Of a DNA stretch of 64,000 bases, positions 34,439 to 46,027 are shown piece after piece. Positions within the stretch are counted from its first letter, which is position 1. Each line of letters begins with the position of its first letter. The position numbers and the translations under genes are program-made. The notes below the pieces were generated by a model. That model was not told the DNA's origin and did not search any database. It was given only the letters and a program-made list of their open reading frames with translations. Source of the DNA: Raphanus sativus (taxonomy: Eukaryota; Streptophyta; Magnoliopsida; Brassicales; Brassicaceae); contig NC_079515.1 in the NCBI RefSeq assembly GCF_000801105.2, forward strand, positions 17,817,407 to 17,881,406, given 5' to 3'.

Positions 34439-34843
34439 TTGTGGCCGTTCACAACATTTACGATTCATTATTCTCCTGAGTTCTTCATTAGCCTCTATTC
34501 ATATCCTTCTGCAACATTTAGTAAGATCAGTCATGAGATAACTGAGTTGAAAGAACAAGCATGTGCTCTTGTTAGCCACTTACCCGATTTTGGAACCGCT
34601 CTTGCCCACAAGAATCTTGCGTTGTTTAAGTTTAGGAGTGATGAGATGCAGTTTGATCCTCAGAGACCCGTCTCGCTGCTCTCTCCAGTCCACTATATGG
34701 TACTTCCTATGATCCTAACAACTTCAGAAGAGATATTCTCCATCACTTCTTCACTTATTGTGAATGGATCTTCCTCCCATGGCTTTTTTTACTGCTTGGT
34801 CCATCAAATATTGGCTGAGATCTTTAACTCCAGATCCCTTTAA
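34439..34843 (+). pseudogene. Unrecognised open stretch of 134 codons
   Basis: Contains ISHEITELKEQACALVSHLP and LFKFRSDEMQFDPQRPVSLL. The middle part reads as plausible protein in this frame, and the downstream half reads equally well in another frame, suggesting a frameshifted remnant. I do not recognise the family; a retrotransposon leader ORF is one option. Confidence 0.25.
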
Positions 34844-35142
34844 AGTTGCAAAAACGTGATGTGTGTAACTTCGGATCTTAGCTTGAACACAAACAGAAAC
34901 TCTGTATAAAGAATAACTCTCTTTATTATGTGTTTAGAAAATAAGTCGAAACTAAACACCTTGAATCTTTATTCTATCACATCTCTCACAACTCAAGAGA
35001 CGTGTTTATATAGCAAATAAATAACTCATATTTCTTTTTTCCTATTGTAATTAGATATCTCCTAATACTATGAGGAATGTTAATTTGCCTATTTCCTAAA
35101 CCGACTTATTTAATGGAAACTTATGCTCCAAGCTATTGAAGC

Positions 35143-35655
35143 TTACCTAAAATTCTCTCTCTTAAGCTTCAACTCGGTGTTGTTCATGTCTCGAACTCCT
35201 AACAACTTTCTCATCTCAGTAAACTTGATCTGCGCTAAAGCTTTAGTTAGAATGTATGCACATTTATCTTCACCAGCAACTAATCTTGCTTTGAAATTGT
35301 TCATTGTGCCATCTGCGCTTCTTTTGATCTTAAAAACCCATTTAAGACCAAACACTTTAACTCCTGCTGGTTTATCAACTAAGATCCACGTCTTGGTCTT
35401 GTTGATCAAATTAATCTCCTCAATACACACCAATATCCATTCAGCAGAGTCTTCTGCTTCTTCAGTTTCTAGTTGTTGTTCTAGCTCATTTTGAGATTGA
35501 ACAAGACCAGACGTACTGGAGTCTTCATTCTCGTTTCGAGGATGATATGGTCCAACACCTTCTTCAATAATGTCTCCCCACGTCATTTGAAACATGCTTG
35601 GATTACCTCCATAGTCTCTGTTTGAATTCCAACTAGCACTCTCATTGTAGACCAC
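35143..35655 (-). pseudogene. Copia RT N-terminus fused in frame to pol C-terminus
   Basis: A 170-aa open frame. It runs from the acidic linker before reverse transcriptase through the RT start ([33 protein letters not shown]) and then jumps directly to the pol terminus (AYILTKALAQIKFTEMRKLLGV). The join, near codon 135, removes the palm, thumb and RNase H, including the YVDD active site. The frame is kept across the join. It cannot polymerise. Confidence 0.7.
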
Positions 35656-36101
35656 ATCGCGTAGCTCCTTCTCGACAAAGCAAGTTGTTTTCCAATCTTG
35701 AGATTGGTTTTGTAAAGTCTGTTAGGATTTCTCTTAACGTTTAATATAAGCCTTCTGCTCGGGTCGTGTAATGTTAGATAATCAAGTCTCATTCTAACAT
35801 CACAGCCATACTCGGTAACTTTTCCTAAACTTAGGATGTTGCTTTTTAACCCGGGAATGTAGTAGATATCAGTTAAGAGCTTTTGTTCTCCATTCTTTGC
35901 CTTGAAAAGAATGGATCCTTTTCCATCGATGTTTACACAAGATCCATCTCCAAACTTTACTTTTCCTTTTGTGTTTTCATTCAGCTTCAAGAAAAATGAT
36001 TTTACACCGGTCATATGATTACTTGCAACGTGATTTAAGTACATATACTCCATCTTCGGCTCCGTCTGCCTCGTACTTCTTTGGAATGACATCCTCTTCA
36101 T
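35583..36101 (-). pseudogene. Copia protease region, inactive
   Basis: 172-codon open stretch with ASNHMTGVKSFFLKLNENTKG and LLTDIYYIPGLKSNILSLG. The active-site position reads Y-L-N-H-V-A-S instead of the expected Y-L-D-x-G-A-S, so both the catalytic aspartate and the glycine are lost. The pre-integrase part (RRLILNVKRNPNRLYKTNLKI) follows, then the integrase is missing. Confidence 0.7.
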
Positions 36102-36645
36102 TCAGGAGGATTTCGTGCATATAGAGGGCTGGATCAGCTTCTTCTGTGTCCGCTATATTTGCCTCCTCCATCTCTCTTATTCTTTCTGGACATGTGGAAG
36201 CAAAGTGCCCAGCTTTGTCACATCGATAACACACAACTTCAGATATGTCTTTCTTCTCTTTGTTCTGATCTAGTGTGTTGAATCTACCACGGCCTTTGCC
36301 ACGAGACCATCTTCCACAACCTCTACCTCGGCCTCTTGAAGTTTCGTTTGTGGATTGGTTTCCTCGGAGTCTCCGCAAACAATAGATTATGTTGAGTGTC
36401 GTTGTAACTCTCATGCTTTTGTATACGCTCCTCATAAGCCTTAAGACGTCCCACAATATCCTCGTAACCTGTTTTATTTAGGTCTAAGACTTGATCGAGT
36501 GATGCTATGATATGTATATAATTCTTGGGTAAAATTTGAAGAAACTTCTTCACCATCCGTGATTTTTTGAAAGTTTCGCCTAAGGTTGCAGCTCTCGCAG
36601 CTACTTCTGATATTTTTCCAGCAAACGAATCAATTGATTCTGAGT
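36019..36645 (-). pseudogene. Copia gag with intact zinc knuckle, frameshifted
   Basis: Two overlapping frames (36323-36645 and 36019-36456) give gag: SIDSFAGKISEVAARAATLGE, MVKKFLQILPKNYIHIIASL, then a Gly/Arg-rich stretch and the zinc knuckle CYRCDKAGHFASTC, whose C-x2-C-x4-H-x4-C is complete. It is the closest relative of the plus-strand gag at 1967-2332. Confidence 0.75.
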
Positions 36646-36651
36646 ATTCAT

Positions 36652-37242
36652 ATTTGGGGCTAATCCCTCAAAACCGATTTGAATCCTAAATCTAACAAGG
36701 TGTTTACTCGGACATAGCTAAACAAAACATCATAACCATTAAATAAAATTGCATAGAATAGATAGATGAAAACAAGGTAATTGTGTTCAAGAAAGCTCTC
36801 AATAGTAACTATCTCTCTCACAAAACAAGTCTTTGTAAAACTATGGTAAAAAATCTCTAAAACGGCTCTCTTCCTTCAAACACTTAAGCAAGGTGTAAAT
36901 AGTAAGTATTAGGTTAAAACTCGTTAGGGGCTTCTTGGTAATTAGATGGAATCTTGGGTTTCAAGTTGGTTGTGACCAAACTGGGCTTCGGCGTGTTTAC
37001 TATCGATCGATATCACAGAGTGTGTATCGTTCGATATGTCTCTCTCTGTGTCGACTTCAAGTGGTCGATATGGTCATCTCGGGTGAAATCTCTAAAGTGC
37101 TCCAAAATGCTCCAAAATCATCATATTTTCTCTAATTGCTCCTGAACCTGTAAATATGATATCTAGACTCCAAAATGCATTAAATTTATCCTTAAACTCC
37201 TATATACCATGGCTAAAATTGGATCAAATTCATTGTATATCA
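36652..37242 (-). repeat. Truncated gypsy LTR (fragment A)
   Basis: Inverted and diverged relative to 42018-42597; both arms end outward in GAGGGATTAGCCC. Contains ATCGATCGAT-type sequence near 37010. Confidence 0.75.
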
Positions 37243-37255
37243 ACTACCCCCAGAC
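37243..37255 (-). other. Gypsy polypurine tract (fragment A)
   Basis: Minus strand reads AGTCTGGGGGTAGT directly before TGATATAC. Confidence 0.7.
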
Positions 37256-38359
37256 TTACCATTTTGCTTGTCCTCAAGCAAAAACAAATGGTAGTCTCTC
37301 TAGAAAAGGTTTGTAAACGGCATGGACTCAAAAAATTTTAAAATCTCAGTCATCTCTTCCTAGTAGTGCAAGCCAAGTCATAAACATCCTAATTCCAAAA
37401 GTACATTATACCATATCCTAGTATAGCAACCAAGTTCTCATAGTCAACAACTCAACCAATCACTTCTGACAATCCCCTTTACTAACCTCATTTCTTGCAT
37501 AAAATAAAAGTGTAGGATTTACCTTATGAGTATCGATCACATGATACAAGAATGCTCAAACAAGTATCTGGACATGCAGGTAAAAAGAAGTTCCTTTCTT
37601 CTCTCTCTACTAATTTCTCTCTCAGTTAAAGTCTACTTCATTGCAGATTCATTGACCAAGATTGGACAGGCTTCCATGAATCAAGCTTTAATGGTTTTGG
37701 TCACCATATCCTAGGATTTTTGTGAAGCAAGCCTAAATGGTTTTAGTCACCAAGTCTTGTTCAAATCTTTTACCTATAGAATTCTTGTGAATCAAGCCTT
37801 AATTGTTATTGCCACCAAGTACTGTTCGAATTCTTTTCCTAAATATTATCTATATATATTTTTTTCTTTTTCCTTTTTCTCTTTTTCCTTTTTTTTGTTC
37901 TTTTGTATTATAAAGTAAATAAAACTATCTAATCTAAAATTTTGAAATAGAGAGGGATACATTTCTACACAAGGCTTACCTTCCAGACTTGTTTGAAGAA
38001 TCTGATTCCAAACCCCAAAACAAGCAATTCAAGTCAGTATTAGGTAGGAGGTCAGCTTTGGTTCCTTCAAACACTCTAGTAAGTGCAAACATAGTTGACA
38101 GGTTGATCCACTTTAGTATCTCTAGTACTTCTGTAATCAGTAAATCTAAAACTGGTATAGAAAGTGGTTAGATGACAAGTAATAAATCGAAATAAGATCA
38201 TTGTCCCTTTCTTAACTCAATAAAAACTTTTGAAAATATTTTAAATAAGACTTATAATAGTAGATAATCATTAGTAATCCCCCCAGACTTAAATTACACT
38301 GTTCCCAGTGTAAAACAATCGGAGTTTGTAAAAACCATATAGTATAAATGCAAAATTTA

Positions 38360-40880
38360 ACATCGATCGATGTAGTTGAATGACATATCGATCGATGTAG
38401 TTGAATGTGTGTCAATCGATGGCTGTGTAGTGTCGTCGATCAGTGTCGATTTGGTCGCGTCGGTCGATAGAGATGGCAAACATCTAATATGATATATTTT
38501 TAAAAAAACCTGCATAAATTAAAGACGAAAATAAATACTAGTAATTAATAAAGCTAAGTAGAATTACCTAATATTGGGTTGTATCCCACTCAACGCTTTG
38601 TTATAGTCATTTAGCTTGACTTTGGAGGTTAAATGGCTTAGTGTTGGTGAAAGCAGTTGCTTGCTGGATAGCAAACATCTCCTTCATCTGTAGACTGAGT
38701 TGCAGTGAAGCTTCTTATGGCATCACCTGATCTGGTCCATCTCTTTTGCATATCTTCTAACTCGTATGTTAGTAGTTGTAGCCTCTCCTCAAAGTTCTCA
38801 ATGTTGAACTGATGCTTTCCAAGCTTATCATAAGCGTACGCTGATAGATCTGTCAGTTCCTCTTGCATTGAATGTAGCACATCCATGCTGTCCGTGTTGG
38901 TTTTCTGTCGGACTGATGGTGTATCAGTATCCATTGATGTTGTAGTATCGACATCGATCGATGTCATGGTGCCCTCATCGATCGATGCAAGTGTTGGCAT
39001 GTCGGTCGATTTATATGCCGAAGGGAGAGTTGCAAGTTGTCTCTGAATAGCTTTGATCTCCTTGTACATCCCCTCTATCCATGAGTGCATAGTATTGATG
39101 CTGCTGTCGAAGGGAAATAATATGTCATCAAGCTTCTTGTAGTAATCATCTTCTGAATATTGTAAGGCTTCATAGATCTCAGCTATCATCTTGTCAACTT
39201 CTTCCTGGGTGTAGGTAGCTTCTGCTTGTTGAGTGTCTGGATCCTCTGTTGTATTTGTCCATCTTCTCTTTTTTCTCTGATAGGTATTATAAGCTCTAAC
39301 TCCATATTTTGGCTTGTAATGGAATTTTGTATTCCAGCCGTTGTTCGAGCTCGTATCCATAACGATCGATGTGTTTTCATCGCTATTGATCGATGTTGAC
39401 TGCTTCTTTTGCTTCTCCTTCTTGTTGCAATGCAAATCCAATTCTTTTTCCAATAATTCACCTCTCTTGGTTGCCAAGTTAAGGTTTTTGTCAAGGCTGC
39501 AATAGAATACATCAAGTTTCTCCTTTCGAGCTTCTTCTTTCCATTGGGTTATCCATCTTGATGCTGTTGAATATCTCCTCTCTAATAGAAGCATAAGGGG
39601 CTGGATTCTTGTCGCCGATCAGTGTGGTAGTGTTGCTATCGATCGATACATGGTGGATCTTGGCTGTTGCTTGTTGATTATCGATCGATGTACGAGTATC
39701 TGTATCGATCGATGGAGACGTCTTCTGGTGAAAATCGAGTTGTCTCTGAATCATATCCATCTCCTGCTGCAAAGCATCCATTCGTGTGGCTAGTGCGTCC
39801 ATATCATCACTCATAGGATAGTAGGAACTACCAATTCTTTCTTCAAAAGAATATAACTTGTCTTCCAATGCTGTAAAGCGTCTATCGATCGATTGCCTGA
39901 AGCTGGTATCGATCGATCTCGGGTAAGGTACGTCGGTCTATGGTATCCATCTGTCATCGGCCAATGTCGATGGCATAGGTATCCATTCTTTCCATGCTGG
40001 AGTTTCTCCATAAACTTTCTGCTTCATTATGATGTTAATGTCATCTGCAAGGCACTCCATAGACTTGGTCAACCAAGTAACCTTGTCATTGAGTGGATGG
40101 TAAACACTTTCAAGCCTCCACTTGAAATCATTAAGTGAGTCTTCTTGCATGATGTGGACTTCTGTGATCTTATTGTCCATCTCTTCTCTGCTATAAGGAT
40201 CTGATGGTATAGCTTAGGTGGACTCTTTTCTAGCTCGTTCTTTGCCTTCTGGCTTCCTGAAAATACAAAACTCATCAGATGTTAGATATCCACAATCTAA
40301 CTTATTATCATTATGTAAAGCGGGTGGTAAGGGTTGAGTATCGATCGATGTCGAGGAATGATCGTCGATCAATTTCGTATTGTGTTATCGATGGGGAAGA
40401 TTGCAATTGAATTCTTCTCCATACAGCTCAGGGTTGGAAGGTGGATGATGCATCTTGTCTGCTTCTAGGGTTTGCGATATTGCTTTTACCACAGAAATCC
40501 TTTTATAGTAGTAATCACCAACCAAATTTTCAATTTTGAGATTTTCATTTTTCAAGGTCGGTTAGACTCGTATCGATCGATGCGTTGTGATGCATATCGA
40601 TGGATTCTTGTGTATGATTTCCTCGTCTTCGATGGATATCGATCGATGTTGAAGGTCTAGTGTCGATCAATTCTGGTAGTATGGTTCCATGTGATGGAGA
40701 TCCATCTCCAGTGGGAACTCCTTGATGCTCTGTAGCTCATTCTTCCTCGCGGTTCCCATTGAACTCTTCCACATGTTGGGAAGGTGTAGTAGCTTATAAG
40801 GCAAAAATTGGTAGCAGTGTGCCTGGCAATCATCTCATGTGTTTGAAACTGTCGTATCGATCGATGCATAGTAGCTGGTG
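38360..40880. repeat. Dispersed ATCGATCGATG motif cluster
   Basis: About fifteen copies or near copies of ATCGATCGAT in 2.5 kb (for example near 38362, 38391, 38953, 38980, 39641, 39679, 39705, 39884, 39909, 40340, 40575, 40637, 40857). The octamer is self-complementary. In the ORF reading they encode SID/DR repeats. Confidence 0.85.
38638..40275 (-). pseudogene. Athila-like internal ORF with SID repeats
   Basis: Open frames on the minus strand (40275-40069, 40180-39938, 39868-39512, 39594-38638) overlap and together cover one reading unit with frameshifts. The longest is 318 aa. The protein is hydrophilic and coiled-coil-like (EEVDKMIAEIYEAL, MQEELTDLSAYAYDKLGKH) and carries repeated SID motifs (TSIDVDTTTSMDTDT, SIDEGTMTSID, SIDTDTRTSID) encoded by ATCGATCGATG-type DNA. 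Such proteins are common in Brassicaceae gypsy elements; their role is not established. I see no zinc knuckle or enzyme motif. Confidence 0.55.
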
Positions 40881-41009
40881 TCAATCGATTTGCCTTTTTC
40901 TGAGTTGGGGATCTGATTGAGACTGGTGCTTTTTTCCTAGAGTGTTGAATGTGATCTTGTTGGGATGAATGGGTGGGAAATATGTTGGGCGGGCTCTTCT
41001 TCTCTGCGA

Positions 41010-43310
41010 AGGAAAGAGTATTTTATAAAATGTTTTTCAAAAAGTTTTTATTCAGTCAAGAAGGGGACAATGATCTTATTGATATTTAGCTTATCATTTT
41101 CTAAACCAGTTTTAGATTTACTGATTACAGAAGTGCTAGAAATACTAAAGTGCATCAACATGTCTACTATGTTTGCACTTACTGAGATTGTTTGAAGGAA
41201 CCAAAGCTGACCTCCAACCTAATACTGACATCACCTGCTTGTCTTGGGGCTTAGTATACATGGGATCGGATTCTTCAAACAAGCCTGGAAGGTAAAGCCT
41301 TGTATATTTACATCTTTCTCTCTCAATTTCGAAATCTAAGGATAGAGTAGAATAAAATAGAGTAAAAAAAAATCGAAAAAGAGAAAAAAAGAGATATTTG
41401 TTTAGATTTTATTATTAGGAAAAAAATTCGAACAGGACTTGGTGGCAACAACCATTAAGACTTGACTCACAAGAATTCTATAAGTAAATGATTTGAACAA
41501 GACTTGGTGGCTATAACCATTAAGGCTTACTTCATATAAATCCTACGATATATGTCAAAAATAAGTGAACAGGATTTGGTGGCTAAAACCATTAAAGCTT
41601 GATTCATGGAAGCATGTCCAATCTTGGTCAATAAATTGACTGAGAGAGAAATTAGAAGAGCGAAAGAATAGGAAATACTGTTTACCTGCATATCCAGATA
41701 CTTGTTTGAACATTCTTGCATCCTGTGATCGATACTCCCAAGGTAAAGCCTACACTTTTATTTTATGCAAGAATTGAGGTTAGGAGAGAGAATCTTAGAC
41801 ATGATTGGTTAAGTTGTTGACTAGGAGAATTTGGTTGCTAGACTAGGATATTGTATGGTGCACTTTTGTGATTAGGATGTCTATGATTTGGATTGCACTA
41901 GTAGAAAGATATGATTAAGAATGATAGACATATTGACTCCTTGCTGTTTTCAAACCTTTTCCAAGACTACCAATTGTTTTTGCTTGAGGAAAAGCAAAAG
42001 GTTAAGTCTGGGGGAGGTTATATACCATGAATTTAACCCACTTTTAGTCATGGTATATTAGTATTTTAGGATATATTATATCCATTTTTGGGTCTATATT
42101 GCATATTTATAGGTTCTGGAGCTAATGGAAGAAAGATGATGATTTTGGAGCATTTTTGAGTTTACACCCGAGAAAGACTGTATCGACCACACGAGGTCGA
42201 CAAGGAGAGACGCGCGTCGATCGATGCACACTCAGTGCTATCGATCGACACTTAACCGCAAAAGCACGGATTTGGTCACAGCCGACTTGAAGCCCAATAC
42301 ACCATCTATTTACCATAATGCCCCTGGCGTGTTTTAACCTAATTATTCTAGTATTTAAGTCTTGCCTATGTGTTTTGCCACAGACACGGTTTTTACAATA
42401 GCGTTAGTTTCATAGTTTTTGGTGAGAGAGAGAGAGAGAGAGAGAGTTGCCAAATTGAGAGCGTTCTTGAACACCATTATTTATCTATTTATTTTTATGA
42501 AGCTTTTTATGATTATGTTTATGTTTTTCTTGGCTATTTCTGAGTAAACATCTTTGTTAGATTTAGGGTTCAAATAGGTATGAGGGATTAGCCCAAAATA
42601 TTATTACCTAAGCATGCAATATTCATCTTAGAAGATCATGCATAATGCTTGTGTAGGAGTAGCTAACCTACACATGAATACAAAGATATAAATCCTTGGA
42701 TCTATCTTTTCTGAGCCAGCAATTCACTTGGAACAAGCGACAGCTGGCTGGGTGATTGCTTGGTGAACTGTATTCAACCTACGCACGATAAAGCTTACTA
42801 GTTGCGCATCGATCGATACTCCTATAGAGTAATTGATCGATAGATGTGACAGCATATCGATCGATACATGCGACAGCAAGTCAATTGATACATGCGACTG
42901 CAAGTCGATCGATACCCTAATTTATGACTCGCCAGAGGTGTTTCATCGGTTCTAGTGATTAGATGGCCACAACGACAGTTGGGCTATTGTTTTGTTGGGT
43001 TCTTGAATATCATGCAAGTATCTCATATAGGAAATCATACCTCTATAATCATGATAATCTGAATAGTAACCTTAGATCTAACTCTTTAAATCATACTAGT
43101 TAAAACCCATCCAATCATCTTGAGTAATTGTCCTTCTCAAACCAGTTTTCTTGTTTACTTTTATTTACTGCAATTAATAATCTTCAACCTAGCTTAGTTA
43201 AGATAAGATCTATTGATTCCTCAGCTCCTTGTGGATTCGATCCCTAAGTACTACAATTGACCTCTTTCGATGAGAGTAATATTGCTATAAGGTAATTTGA
43301 GCAAGTATCA
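41010..43310 (+). mobile_element. Athila-like Ty3/gypsy fragment B, plus strand
   Basis: An inverted relative of fragment A: 3' internal region (41010-42005), polypurine tract (42006-42017) and a full LTR (42018-43310). No coding region. The match with fragment A runs over about 1.58 kb per arm (36652-38230 against 41020-42597). Confidence 0.75.
42018..43310 (+). repeat. Gypsy LTR, 1293 bp (fragment B)
   Basis: Starts TTATATACC (decayed from TGATATAC, as kept in fragment A) directly after GGGGGAGG and ends AGCAAGTATCA, so the TGATA/TATCA ends are recognisable. It contains a GA microsatellite (42424-42446) and several ATCGATCGAT motifs (42218-42920). Confidence 0.75.
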
Positions 43311-43436
43311 ATTACTCTCTAGGACACATTTTGAGTTTTATTTACACTTAGAGACACTTTCCACATGTGAAACATTTTCTTGTGGGGTCAACTGATTTTT
43401 TAGACAACTATACCCTTATGAGAAATAGAATAGTAT

Positions 43437-44440
43437 TATTTTTCTTATTCAACTTTATGTTTTCATTTAATTTTATCTCAAATTCTAAAATATATTAAAT
43501 AGAAATATTTTTCATAAAATATTATATATAAAATTCTTTATTTTTAAGATTTATTTTCATATATATATTTATTATATATTAAAGTGTAAACAAAATTAAG
43601 TGTGGATGTGGATACTAAAGCGTGGATAGTAGAATTATAGACTAGTTGTAGACATGGACATTTTAACATGAAGGTAGTTGGATGATACTTTTAAGAGTTT
43701 GTTCTTCTTCATAGTCTTTGGGAGGGAAAAACCCACTAACCACATTTCCACCGTTACTCTCACCGTTAGTGGTACCACCGAGCCACCACCACGATTGAGT
43801 ACTAGTCCCAACTCACTAAAGTATCATCTTTGTATCCACTATACACCAATCTGCTGAAGACTTCCCCTGTGAAAACATCCAATCCAACGCAACTCTCTCG
43901 ATTTTCGATAAAAAAGCTAAGATCGAGCTCCAATGGATGAGAAGCTATGATCAAGTTGTCTTATCGTAGATCAAGAGCTAGTTGTGTTGGATTTGATGTG
44001 ATCACGTGGGAAGTTTACCGCAGCGGTTCGTAAGAGGAGACGAAGCAAGTTGGAATTGGAACTCGATCATGGTGGTGGCATGAACGGTGTCGGTGATAGT
44101 GGGAGTAATTATGGAAACATGTTTAGTAGGTTTTTCCTTCCCGTAAACTATGGGGAAAAACAAACTTTTAAAAGTATCAATCAAGGGCTTTTGTGTTAAG
44201 TTGTCAATGTCCACAATTACTCAATATTTCGCTTTGGTGTCCACGTCTACATTAAATTTTGTCTACACATTAATATATAATAAATATATATATGAAAATG
44301 GATCTTAAAAGATAGAGAATTTTATAAATAATTTATTTTGAAAATGATTTTTGTTTAATATATTTTAGAATTTGAGATAAAAGTAAATAAAAACATAAAG
44401 TAGAATAAAAAAATAAAAAGGTAAAGTAAAAAAAAGATTA
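43437..44440. mobile_element. Foldback element with long terminal inverted repeats (MULE-like)
   Basis: Left arm 43437-43815 is the reverse complement of right arm 44055-44440 with moderate divergence. Matching blocks include ATCTCAAATTCTAAAATATA, TTTTCATATATATATTTATT, GATACTTTTAA and GGGA-GGAAAAACC. The loop is only about 240 bp. Such long arms fit a non-autonomous Mutator-like element, but I could not find the 9-bp target duplication. The outer part of the right arm is repeated again at 44449-44560. Confidence 0.65.
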
Positions 44441-44448
44441 AAAAATTG

Positions 44449-44560
44449 AATCTTAAAAGATAGAGAATTTCATAAATAATTTATTATAACGATTATTTTT
44501 GTTTAATATATTTTAGAATTTGAGATAAAAATAAATGAAAACATAAACTAAAGTAAGAAA
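44449..44560. repeat. Tandem copy of the outer foldback arm
   Basis: 44449-44550 repeats 44302-44398 (both start GGATCTTAAAAGATAGAG or GAATCTTAAAAGATAGAG), a shift of about 147 bp. Confidence 0.75.
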
Positions 44561-44639
44561 AATAATAAAGTAAAAACAAAAAAAAAAGGAAAGAGGTTTG
44601 TGTAATAAAAAGAAACAGCTAGTACATTACAAACTATAA

Positions 44640-45712
44640 AGATAAAGGGATCATAAATCAAAGTTCACTTTTTTCTTTAGTTCAAGGTCATAAAAGTTTT
44701 TTTTGACAAGTGAAATTGGGTCTCAAGCAGTAGATTGAAAACATAAACTAAAGTGAATTTGTATAGAGTTTGTGAATTTTAAGAGTTAATAGATTTTAAA
44801 GATTATGTGGATTGTGAAAGTTGTATATACAGTGAACCTCTATAAATTAATAATGTTGGGACTACACTAAAACTATAATTTTTTATTAATTTATAGAGAT
44901 TATTAATTTATCAATATGTACATTATAACCTCTTTAAATTGACTTATCAATTTAAAGAGATTTTTGTATATATTAGTTTATAGATTATTAATTTAAAGAG
45001 GTTATAATGTAGATTGACTTATCAAATTTGATCATAACTTCTTTAGATTGATGTAGATTTTAATCAATTAGGCTTACCAAAAGAGTTTTCATTAAAGAGG
45101 CAAATTTGCCTTATAGACATATAAAGAGTAATAAAGATATAATAAAAATAATTTTGAATTATATGTTTTAAATTCAAACATTTTATAAAAAATTGGATTT
45201 TTCAATTTTTTTTAAGAAAATTATTTTTGAAATGTGAAAATAAAATTTCAAACTATTTTCAATTTTCAAACTTTTAATATTTATAAATATAATTGTATAT
45301 TCAAAAATGATAAAACAATATAATAATAATTATACATTCAAAAATGTAAAGGTATATAAATTTAATAAATTATAAGTTCGGACATATATTTTGGATTTAA
45401 GTTGTAATGAATTAAAAGAGTTATCACATGGATTTTGAAAATCACATGGATACATATGATATTTTGAAAGTTGACTTTTATGAGTAAAAATGAATATAAT
45501 TCATCTCCCAGTAACAATAGATTTGTTTAGAATTAGAAAATCAACAATAACAAGATTTTTTGAATAACAAAGGATTTAAATGGATTTTAAAAATTCTTAA
45601 ACCAATAATAATGGATTCTATTAAGATTTTTGAAATCCAAGAACTAATAACAATGAATTCTCAAAATTTTCAAAATTCATGAGAATTCTATTACCAATAC
45701 CCCTCCCCCTAA
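44640..45712. other. AT-rich block with MITE-like palindromic parts
   Basis: Contains a palindromic segment around 44832-45010 built on TCTATAAATTAATAATGTTGG and TTAATTTATAGAG. The end at 45690-45712 (ATTACCAATACCCCTCCCC) looks like the terminus of a MITE. Exact element borders could not be set. Confidence 0.4.
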
Positions 45713-45940
45713 GTGTCTTGTAGTATAATTGGAAAGTGGAAAATTGTTTCCAAGTGTAAAAGATTCTTAATCATGACTGAAGACAATTCAAGTCAAACAA
45801 TCTGGTCAAAAACTCTAGTCAACCTTCCATTATCATTGTGAAACTAGTAGCTGATTTCCTTATTTTTGGTCAAACAATTTGCTAATTTCTAGATCAAGGA
45901 AGAAGAGAATATTAATGATAGGATGAAGAAAAGTCACTTT

Positions 45941-45948
45941 TATAAATA
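45941..45948 (+). promoter_or_regulatory. TATA box of the cysteine-rich peptide gene
   Basis: TATAAATA, 80 bp upstream of the preferred start codon, consistent with a leader of about 50 nt. Confidence 0.6.
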
Positions 45949-46027
45949 GAGGATGTTGTTCATTACTTCTCTCACATGCAAAACGATAATAACATCTTTG
46001 AAACAAACAAAAACAAAAACAAAAGAT

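Larger units (their letters stand above)
34870..36650 (-). mobile_element. Internally deleted Ty1/copia element, minus strand
   Basis: Right to left: gag, zinc knuckle, protease, then directly the start of reverse transcriptase, the extreme C-terminus and a 3' LTR (about 34870-35140). Integrase and most of the polymerase and RNase H are deleted. At 36650 it is cut off abruptly by the neighbouring gypsy LTR. Its LTR shares blocks with the plus-strand copia LTR tail at 1382-1511 (GTGTTTAGTTT, TTTTCTAAAC, GTGTTCAAG). Confidence 0.8.
36652..41005 (-). mobile_element. Athila-like Ty3/gypsy fragment A, minus strand
   Basis: Right to left: internal ORF region (38600-40900), 3' non-coding region, polypurine tract (37243-37255) and a truncated LTR (37242 down to 36652). 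The LTR starts TGATATAC on the minus strand. It is truncated at about 590 of 1290 bp where it meets the copia gag. Typical Athila-type landmarks are present: AAGTCTGGGGG polypurine sequence and a CTTGAGGACAAGC motif just before it. No reverse transcriptase or integrase remains. Confidence 0.7.

Noticed and set aside
45953..46027. Upstream ATG as start of the cysteine-rich peptide
   Set aside because: It would add 25 hydrophilic residues in front of the signal peptide and lies only about 12 bp from the TATA box, likely upstream of the transcript start.
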